Source of the DNA: Sycobia sp. Sy_11
Lineage: Eukaryota > Arthropoda > Insecta > Hymenoptera > Epichrysomallidae
DNA: 64,000 nucleotides
NCBI GenBank assembly: GCA_018907035.1
Contig: JACCIC010000038.1
Location: 1,640,001 to 1,704,000, forward strand
Reading direction: 5' to 3'
The first letter of the stretch is position 1. The number at the start of each line of letters is the position of its first letter. Shown here piece after piece: positions 56,095 to 64,000 of this stretch. Both the position numbers and the translations under genes were made by a program. The notes beneath the pieces are model-generated. The model was not told where the DNA came from and searched no databases. It was given only the letters and a program-made list of their open reading frames with translations.

Positions 56095-57914
56095 GTCGAA
56101 GACCAAGGTGATTCTAATTAGGTGGAGGGGGCAGTCAGGTTGTCCTTTACTAACATAGAATATTGCTTTTATTGTTTTTATTTTATTTTATTTATAATTT
56201 ATATTTATTTTTATTTTTATTAAGTTTTATATCAAATTCTACGGGGGTGAACATAAACAAGGACAGTCTGACTGTCATTATTTTAATTAATATATTATAT
56301 TATAAAAACTGTACGACCGATAAAAATATTTATTAATTTAATTCATTTTTCAAAATTATCTAAAACAGTCAATATTTTTATAGATATATCTTAAATCTAA
56401 TCATTCCAGTATATTTTCAATTTAATAATGATTCAAATCAATCATTAACAATAGAGTTATTTTTAATGTATACAGAAGAGTGAAAAGAATATTCCATAAT
56501 ATTGGTTAAATTACGTTTTTACTTTTTTTGTTGTTGTTGAAATTTTACCGAATATTGAATGGATTCAACAAAATATAAATTTGATGTAGCACATAAAAAA
56601 TTCGCTTGCATGTCTTATTTATTTTGCATCATTAAATTTTTATTTAACTAGTTGAAAAATATGGAATTCGTAAATTATATATTAATTATTCAGTAAATAG
56701 TTCGAATATTTGGCTACACGATGTCAATTGGTATGTCTTGGATTCATAAAGTAAAAAGTGTTTTGAAAAAATTTATGAAAAACTACAGTATGAATTTATA
56801 ATTTACACTCTCTTATTGTAAACTAATTCTTTCATTAAATATATGCATTGGCAGAAGAAATATAAAGAATTATAATTATTAAGATTAGAATTATTTTATT
56901 TATAGCGTAAATGCTGCGCATCGAGTATTCATATAATTTATTTGTATTTTATAATTAACCTTTTCATTGCTCATTATACAAAATTACTTCAGTCTGTGAC
57001 GCATTCTATTCTATTTGCACAACTGTATCTGAAATGTGAAATTATAAAAATGAATTATGCAAATCTCTCTCTCTCTCTCTCTCTGCTAAAAAATTGTTTA
57101 AATAAAATTTAATATTACATTTTAATATTCTCTGATTATTATCTAAATTATATATAATAAAAACATTCTTATATCAATCAATATCCTCGGGGAAATCATA
57201 TAATTTATAAAATCATTATTTATTCATAAGTTCTTACTATATGTATTTTATATTAATTTCCTATATTTAACATAAAAATTGATTATATAGATTCATTCAA
57301 CCTATAGAATTATGGTTGATTTAATTTTATAAATTACTAAATTAATCGGAATTACTTAATTGGAATTACTCACTTGAGCTAAATTTGACTTGATCGCAAT
57401 GAAAACCTTTTTTAACAAAAAATATGAATTCAATGTATCAAGATAACTTCCAGGATTAAAAAAATTTAACACATTTTTTTTTCATATAAATATCGCTATA
57501 TATTTTTCGAAAATCATTACAATTCAATAAATAGATTTTTTATTTTATATATACAAAAGCGAGACGCAAATATTAGTATGGAGAAATAGCCACATTCGGA
57601 AGCAGACGTTGACTATTTTCTTTTGAATATAATTATGTTTTACGAAGAATATCTTACATTTTTTCATAACAATGATCATAAATTTAACTTTAGTGTGCAC
57701 TAATATTTATAGTGATTATTTATCTAAATTATAAAAACAATCGGAGTATTTCGGCAGTGATAGTTTATTTCGAAAAAATGTACATTTGTAAAGTTATCGA
57801 GCGATTCCGATTTTAATGTCTGCCGTCGCTTAAGCGCACCTTGCGAGCAGTAGACAGGCCTTGTTATAGCTCCTAGTGTGAGAAATGAATATTTTTAATT
57901 TAAACAGACTCATA

Positions 57915-58064
<150 letters not shown>

Positions 58065-58201
58065 GTAAAGTAGAGCTTTTGCGTCCAGCCACTCGTCGCC
58101 AAAATATTTTTGCCCTTTACTTATTTTCTCGTACGCTATTATATAAATTACACTAACAACAACAAAAACATTTGTAATGTTACGACTCGGTCGTCTCGTT
58201 C

Positions 58202-58207
58202 TTTATT
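58202..58207 (-). terminator. Candidate poly(A) signal of mab-21 copy 1
   Basis: AATAAA on the minus strand about 225 bases past the stop codon. It is the nearest canonical hexamer before the ATT repeat. Confidence 0.4.
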
Positions 58208-58432
58208 TCTATAGCATTTGCATTCCGTTAAAAGTGCAAACGTCTAAAACACAATAATAAATAGTCTCACTTCATATCATTTTAATAACACACTTCGCTA
58301 CGTCGGAATTGTATGGCACTAAAGTTCGAACAAAGGTAAATTTCTTTCAATTTCAACTTCGCACACAGAAAATCACAGAATCGAATTCTTCATTTTAAAA
58401 GAATTGTTATATATTTTTGAGTTAAAAATAAA

Positions 58433-59530
58433 CTAGAGTTTTTCGAGGGCCGCGCTGTTCGTTAGCAATTCCCTTGTCAATCTCCAGACTTGTTTGGCCG
58501 CATTTTCGAGGCCACTGGGCGATTTGCCCTTGAACAGATCCAGATTCGGCAGAAAGTAGTGCGGACATCTTCGACACTGCAAGCACGAGATCAGCTGGAG
58601 AAATATCCCGTTTATGCGGTCGGCCAGGCAGGCGTCGTCCCACTCGGCCTCAAGCGGATGCTTTTCGCATTCGTACAGCAGCAGCGTTTTCATGTGATAA
58701 CTCGTCACGGGATTTCCTGGGAGATCTAGATGACGATCGCGCAAAGTCTTGAGAATGCTCAAGCAGCGCCTCCTGCTGGCGCCCTGGAGCAGCCTGTTCT
58801 CGGCGTCTAGGAACGAGAGCGCCCAGGCGTCGCCCTCCATCGCCGACTGCTTGCCCTGCAGACCGATACACTCCTTGGACAACATGTCGAAGCCCTCGGT
58901 TTTGACCTCTGCCACGAGGTTCGGATGGGGCCAGGGAATGTGCGGGATCGGCCAGTGTGACGCCGACCTTGGCCAGAGTCCAGCGCATTTGAACGCCGGC
59001 GTTATCTGAACGATGTAGCGCTCGCGGATGCGCAGCTTCACCTCCGTCGTGTCCGCGATCATCTTAACCGAGTCCCGGTAGGCACACTTGTCGCAGGCCT
59101 GGGCCACTAGGGTCTGGAATCTGGAGCGGATCTTACGGGCGGACAGATAGCCCGAGGCGGTGATGAATTCGACCCAGAGGGACATCGACCTCTTGCGGCC
59201 GTCGCTCAGCTTCAGAACCGCGCAGCCCGGCAGGGTGCCGTCGTCCACGAAGTTCAGTACGCCCATTTGGTTAAGATAGATGACGATTTCAAATTCCGAG
59301 GGTGAAATGACGTCGAGGCCGTCGAACCGACCGTTGTAGTCAGTCAGGGAGGAAATGAACCGCGGCTCTTGAACCTCGACCTCTTTCAGCACGTCCTGGA
59401 CGACTCGGCAGACGTCTTGGATGGTCTTTGCGACCTGGGTTTTTCGTGCCATTACGCGCTCCCCAAAGTACTTGTTGAACTGATAGACCATCTTCGACTG
59501 GGCGTTCAACATCTCCGCCGGGACCAGCAT
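58433..59530 (-). CDS. mab-21: Mab-21 family protein, complete (copy 1)
   Basis: 365 residues in one uninterrupted ORF; vertebrate MAB21L1/2 are 359. The family has a cGAS-like nucleotidyltransferase fold and acts in cell-fate and sensory/eye development; catalytic activity is not established. Seen here: the insect-type start MLVPAEM, the EVQEPRFISSL block (51-62), EFEI at 79-82 in the place of the [DE]h[DE]h metal motif, the nearly invariant FVDDGTLPGCAVLKLSDGRKRSMSLW (about 94-119), SGYLSARKIRSRFQT (126-140), and the C-terminal CLQCRRCPHYFLPNLDLFKGKSP block. The start is chosen because the first Met begins the insect N-terminus and no upstream in-frame Met precedes a stop. GC content is high against AT-rich flanks. 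A paralogue on the same strand starts its 3' end 3.7 kb upstream. Confidence 0.95.
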   Translation of the reverse strand: MLVPAEMLNAQSKMVYQFNKYFGERVMARKTQVAKTIQDVCRVVQDVLKEVEVQEPRFISSLTDYNGRFDGLDVISPSEFEIVIYLNQMGVLNFVDDGTLPGCAVLKLSDGRKRSMSLWVEFITASGYLSARKIRSRFQTLVAQACDKCAYRDSVKMIADTTEVKLRIRERYIVQITPAFKCAGLWPRSASHWPIPHIPWPHPNLVAEVKTEGFDMLSKECIGLQGKQSAMEGDAWALSFLDAENRLLQGASRRRCLSILKTLRDRHLDLPGNPVTSYHMKTLLLYECEKHPLEAEWDDACLADRINGIFLQLISCLQCRRCPHYFLPNLDLFKGKSPSGLENAAKQVWRLTRELLTNSAALEKL

Positions 59531-59574
59531 CTCGATCGGTTAATCGGCCCCGCGATATAGACCTTGAAACCACC

Positions 59575-59592
59575 TTACGCTCTCAGCGACAT
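59575..59592 (-). promoter_or_regulatory. Upstream ORF in mab-21 leader
   Basis: ATG at 59592-59590 opens a five-codon frame (MSLRA) ending in TAA, 44 bases before the mab-21 start. Short upstream ORFs this close often damp translation; whether the transcript includes it is unknown. Confidence 0.45.
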
Positions 59593-59598
59593 GATGCC

Positions 59599-59643
59599 AG
59601 CTTCCGCGCTGCGTGTTAGTACCGCTTGCTCGCAGCGGAAGCT
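59599..59643 (-). promoter_or_regulatory. GC-rich stem-loop in mab-21 leader
   Basis: AGCTTCCGCGCTGCG (59599-59613) pairs with CGCAGCGGAAGCT (59631-59643) as 13 base pairs with a two-base bulge and a 17-base loop, about 70 bases before the start codon. It would form a strong hairpin if present in the 5' UTR. Confidence 0.5.
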
Positions 59644-59741
59644 CCGAACCTCCAATATTCTTGAAGATTAGGCGCGCCTGCTCCTGAACGGGACGCACCG
59701 GGGAACGAACGAGTGGCGAAGTCAGAAGGGGGGAAAGAGAG

Positions 59742-59778
<37 letters not shown>

Positions 59779-60300
59779 GGCCGGCGGTCGTTCTCCCCGA
59801 GTCCGGCGTGGAGCGCAGACTGTATCAGCGTCCACCACCACCTCGAGACTCCGGCAGGTGATCTCCTTCGCGCGGAACTCTGGCCACGCCTCCGCGATAG
59901 CTCGGCGCGCGCTACGCCGACGCCTCCCCCCGCGCTTCTGGCGCGGCGGCCAATCGCGCTGGTCGACGACTCGTGTGAAGCCGCGCCCTTCGAGCCGCCT
60001 GACGCGTAGTCGCGCCTGACATCGATCCGGGAGAGACGTGTATATACCTAATACATCTATGAAGTGGCTCGCCACCCCGCTAGAGAAGCACGGGGAGGAA
60101 GTGTGGCATGTATTTTATGTGCGCGAGCGCAAGAGGAGAGCGCGAAAGACGCCGAGGCTTAACCCTCGCTACCGACGCATGTCCGAGCGTGAATTATGCA
60201 CTAGTCTAGACCGCAGCGAACTCTCGTTCGCGATGCCTTTTTCTACCTCTGTGCGACAACATCACCGAGGTGCCACAATGTGCAGATATACGCATAGACT
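59644..60300 (-). promoter_or_regulatory. GC-rich putative promoter region of mab-21 copy 1
   Basis: CpG-rich block directly upstream of the gene, with a GA repeat (59738-59776) that reads TC on the gene's strand. GA/TC tracts are common in paused insect developmental promoters bound by GAGA-type factors. The ORFs seen here on both strands are composition artefacts. No transcription start can be fixed from sequence. Confidence 0.4.
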
Positions 60301-63268
60301 TTGTTATGCAGAAGCATGTTGGCGAATGCGTTTGCGCGGCGTATGTGAAGGCGGAGAAGGCTCGAAATATCTTCTTCTTTGTATCTTCTTTATGGCTACT
60401 GATTTTTATACTATGGCGATGTTGGTGATTCAATCTTGTATGGACTTCACAGAAACTTTTCGCATAAGCAATAAACATAATCTTTTACAAAATTGATTTA
60501 AAGATCAGCGTGAAGTATTTTCTTTCCAGATGCTTTATAGTCCGTATAATTTTACTAATCAGATTGCTTTTGTAATGGCAAAATCTTCGTTAGAATGGAT
60601 CTTAATACTTAAAATTTCGCATTAATTATCAAAAAATCTTTACATAAATTTATTCTTTTACTATTTGCAGGTACGTTTTGATAATGTAGCTTACAATATA
60701 TCCTCAGTTGCCAAGTCACTATTAATTATTAAGTTTTTTTTCTGTATATAAGGTATTGTGAATATAATTTAATAAAAAAAACATGGGCTCACCTAATTTT
60801 TAGTAATAGAAAATAGATCTATACTTTTAGATAGATGTTGTGCATTAAATTAGAATCTGATCTTAGAATTACCACATCTTATGTTAGATTTTCGATATGT
60901 CGAAACCAGAGAGTATAAAAACAGTGTGTTTCGTCGTTTTTGAAGTTATATTGCATCGTAAATAATTTTATTTTTCGACAATAGATCCTAATATTCCAAA
61001 TTACCACTTCTATTTATTAAATTTTTCGAATTCTTTTTTCCCCTCAGAAATATTGCTAATTAATATGTAATATTTTCTTGGCTTCAGAATAATCTTGTAA
61101 TAAATGAGATTTTTCATTTAAAAAATGTATGGTGGTGCTATTCTACTTTAATATTTTCACTCTAGCCTTGAAGAAAACAACACTTTACAAACTTTGCTTT
61201 TTGATAAAAAATTCTTCATTACATAAATGTATATGGGGATTCAAAAAATACGAAACTTTTAATCAAGATATCGCTGAAAGATACAAAAATTTTTGAAAAA
61301 TTAGTTTTAAAGAATGAGAGCATATTATTTTAAAGAGATAGAATCCTTTTTTAGAAAAAAAAATTCATTCGCAATATAATATTACCGCAAATCTAAAGAA
61401 CAAACCATATTTTGTATTTTAAGATTGAATATTACTAAATAACTCTAATATATAAGAAAAAATTTTGATTTATTTTAATTCTGATTTAAAATACCACAAT
61501 CCCCTGAGAAATATACTATAACTTATTTTCTATTATAAGTTTTTTTTTCTTATAAGTCAGTGCGATTAATTTAAAGCGTTCTATTCACAATAGAAACTAA
61601 TTAACTTATTCTTGAAAAACGCTGGTTATTAAATCAGTATGTGAGGATAAAACATTTATAAATCAATGATTTTCTATTATAATTATAAATTGAATATTAG
61701 CAAATCTTATTAACCATATATAAATATAGTACCTAAGAAATTTTTTTATTTAACTTTTTGTAATTAATAATCGATTGAATAACATCGTACGATTACTATT
61801 CTTGTAAGTAAACAATAAGTATATTATTATACCTATATATAATGATATCGTTTTCACAGAAGTATTATTATACCTATATATAATGATCTTCGTTTTCACA
61901 GAAGTATTACCAGTTATAAGTGCATACGTGCAAACGATTATTCTAGTAAATTGCGCAAAACCGCTAAGTTCTGTATAGCTTATCGAAGTTGTACAGTAAT
62001 AATTATATAGCGTATATATATATATATATTGGGATGCTTATAAAAGAGAATAATCATGTCAATACAAGATTGGCGTTCCTCAAACATAATCGTTCGTTTT
62101 ATAAAATTATTTCGTCATATTTCGAAAACTGTTTTAATAATTATAATAATCGCAGTCTACTTTTTGATAAGATTTGCAAAGTATAGGAAATGGCAAAAGA
62201 CTTGAATTTCGTTTAAAAATGACAAAGACAAGATTTTAACAATAAAATGCATTTATTTTTATATACAATTTGTGTTTAAGTAACGAAAGCATGCCGTATA
62301 AAAATAAAGTATTCTTCAAATAATAATAATTTTGATGAATATATATACATTCAACAATAAGTAGCTTTTTATATAAAAATCCAATAACTATTTATTATAA
62401 GCTAAGAAATTAAAAAGTATTTTAAAATCTAAATCTATGTTATAGATATTCTCAATAAATAAAATTTGCATATATAGTTAACTATTACAATAAATTACAT
62501 TTTTCTTTATATTACTAACTATAATATAAGAACAATTTTTCTGAAACTTATATATTTCAAATAATAGTATTTAATAACGAAAATAAAGAATTTTTTCAAA
62601 ACATGAAATAATTTTAACATTTTGTAAATGAAATTCAAATTGTTGAAAATATAAGTAATATTCTTCTAACCAATACTAAAAATCATATTAATTGTACATA
62701 AGAATTAATAACTATATAACAGTATACGCAGTAAATTATATTCTTTCATTCGCTTATATTTTCATATTATATATACAAGTACTTAAATAAAATTCAATAC
62801 TTAACATATAATAACTGATAATAAAACATTGAAATAATTATTTATGATTCTTTATGCAATAGTAAAAGAACATAAACACTCAAATTTTTGCGACTTAGCT
62901 GTGTTTGCTAAATAATTTTGCAGATGTCAAATTAGTTACTACTCATACATTTATTGCCACAGTCGTAAAAAGTTACTTCGTAGGTTTTATATACATTGAT
63001 CACAAGATGAAAAAATTCAGCAAGATTTTTCATATTGTAATTTAAATTTAAAAATTACAATTTTTCACATAATGACAGACTTTTTTTCAAATTATTGTTC
63101 ATAATTTTTATGCTTACTTCTCATTTGTATGTTTCAAAACTTAACACGTTTCTTAAATATTTTTGGTATAAGTGCATAAAAAATCACCATTTTACTTCTA
63201 AGATAGACTTCCAAATAAAAGCAAAGAATTAATTCAAACAAATAATATAAAAACGCTAAATGTTAAGA
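60301..63268. other. AT-rich spacer between the two mab-21 genes
   Basis: No gene recognised. It contains a tandem duplication of a ~41-base unit (61824-61906) and a short TA run (62012-62028). It includes the upstream region of copy 1 and the 3' flank of copy 2. Confidence 0.6.
61824..61906. repeat. Two-unit tandem duplication
   Basis: ATTATTATACCTATATATAA..GTTTTCACAGAAGT occurs twice in direct succession with two small differences (GATATCG versus GATCTTCG). Confidence 0.85.
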
Positions 63269-64000
63269 CTAAAGTTTTTCGAGAGCTCTGCTATTCATTA
63301 GCAACTCTCTGGTCAGTCGCCAGACTTGCTTCGCCGCGTTTTCCAATCCACTGGGAGATTTTCCTTTGAATAAATCCAAATTAGGTAAGAAGTAGTGTGG
63401 ACATCTCCGATACTGCAGACAGGAGATCAGCTGTAAAAAAATTCCGTTAATCCGATCCCCTAAACACGAATCATCCCATTCGGCTTCCAGCGGATGTTTC
63501 TCGCACTCGTACAGCAGTAACGTTTTTATGTGATAACTCGTCACGGGATTTCCCGGCAACTCCAGATGTCGATCCCTCAAGGTCTTTAGTATACTTAAAC
63601 AGCGTTTTCTACAGCCACCTTGAAGTAGCCTAGTCTCAGCCTCGGTGAACGAGAGCACCCAGGCATCGCCCTCCATCGCCGATTGCTTGCCCTGCATTAC
63701 AACGCTCTCCTTCGAGAGTAGGTCAAATCCTTCAGTCTTGACCTCCATCACCAGATTGGGATAAGGCCAAGGAAGGTGCGGGATTGGCCAATGCGCCGCC
63801 GACCTCGGCCACACTCCCGAACACTTGAAAGCCGGCGTTATCTGAACGATGTAGCGCTCGCGGATGCGTAGCTTCACTTCCGTCGTGTCCGCGATCATCT
63901 TAACTGAGTCCCGGTAGGCGCACTTGTCGCAGGCCTGGGCCACTAGGGTCTGGAACCTGGAGCGGATCTTACGGGCGGACAGATAGCCCGAGGCGGTGAT
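63269..64000 (-). CDS. Mab-21 family protein, C-terminal part (copy 2, runs off window)
   Basis: 243 codons plus stop, open to the window edge. They align without gaps to residues 123-365 of copy 1, so the full protein is probably of family length. The real start lies outside. Protein identity over the shared part is about 90 percent by my count (25 replacements), and all replacements fall after residue 181 of copy 1. Key family blocks are kept (SGYLSARKIRSRFQT, VQITPAFKC, KTLRDRHLELPGNPVTSYH, RRCPHYFLPNLDLFKGK). One oddity is LQYRRCPHY, where copy 1 and the vertebrate family have Cys instead of Tyr. The first 170 bp of visible coding DNA is nearly identical to copy 1 while the rest is much more diverged. 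Likely role as for copy 1; it may be partly redundant or specialised. Confidence 0.93.
   Translation of the reverse strand: MTASGYLSARKIRSRFQTLVAQACDKCAYRDSVKMIADTTEVKLRIRERYIVQITPAFKCSGVWPRSAAHWPIPHLPWPYPNLVMEVKTEGFDLLSKESVVMQGKQSAMEGDAWVLSFTEAETRLLQGGCRKRCLSILKTLRDRHLELPGNPVTSYHIKTLLLYECEKHPLEAEWDDSCLGDRINGIFLQLISCLQYRRCPHYFLPNLDLFKGKSPSGLENAAKQVWRLTRELLMNSRALEKL

Larger units (their letters stand above)
50511..57914. other. AT-rich gene desert
   Basis: No gene recognised. It holds a GA run (50966-51005), a tRNA-like relic (51590-51705), a 27-bp-arm hairpin element (55100-55248), a TA run (55976-55996), a hammerhead-like motif (56067-56094), a 16-bp inverted repeat (56133-56148 with 56262-56277), and a CT run near 57064-57085. 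Reported short ORFs in this region are AT-rich chance frames. Confidence 0.55.

Noticed and set aside
58650..58988. 112-codon ORF overlapping mab-21
   Set aside because: Shadow frame of the GC-rich mab-21 coding sequence.

Overview
This is a eukaryotic, very probably insect, nuclear sequence. It is AT-rich with scattered GC-richer islands, long TA, CT/GA and ATT microsatellites, and many transposable-element copies. The only host protein genes I can defend are two tandem mab-21 family genes at the right end, both on the minus strand. The insect-type N-terminus of the complete copy, the copia element whose primer-binding site resembles Drosophila copia, and the BEL/Pao, Ty3-like and copia mix all point to an insect. 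A hymenopteran such as an ant or parasitoid wasp is my best guess, but that is inference from composition and repeat style.

Layout. 1-687 is a truncated copy of a roughly 1.1-1.25 kb element with terminal inverted repeats (TIRs) beginning CCCGTG. Further copies lie at 3385-4225, 11085-11330 (end only), 11348-12424 and 17738-18980, and three carry a tRNA-like segment inside. 4226-7870 is a decayed minus-strand copia element. A plus-strand copia element (7871 to about 11085) is inserted into its integrase; it keeps an 820-residue Gag-protease-integrase ORF but ends just before reverse transcriptase. 12425-28500 is non-coding apart from one CCCGTG element, with GC-richer islands, a recursive-splice-like site at 20604/20605 and hairpins. 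28570-30435 is a decayed BEL/Pao pol. 31544-37264 is a nearly complete Ty3/gypsy-type element with both LTRs and a tRNA-Pro-like primer site. Two copies of a tRNA-derived SINE (37424-37628, 42459-42662) and several palindromic MITE-like elements follow. 44897-50510 is an older minus-strand copia element whose upstream LTR is split by a nested 1.2 kb TIR element. 50511-58432 is an AT-rich desert. mab-21 copy 1 (58433-59530) is complete and has a GC-rich GA-repeat upstream region with a short upstream ORF and a stem-loop. Copy 2 (63269-64000) runs off the window.

How the parts relate. The left 58 kb reads as a long intergenic or intronic landing zone where elements have inserted into one another and into TA microsatellites. 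The two mab-21 genes are about 90 percent identical in protein over the shared part, but a 170-bp stretch is nearly identical in DNA while flanking coding DNA is clearly diverged. That pattern suggests gene conversion or purifying constraint on a block, and it is the most interesting host-gene observation here. I saw no convincing new enzymatic or defence system, CRISPR array, rRNA or intact tRNA gene.
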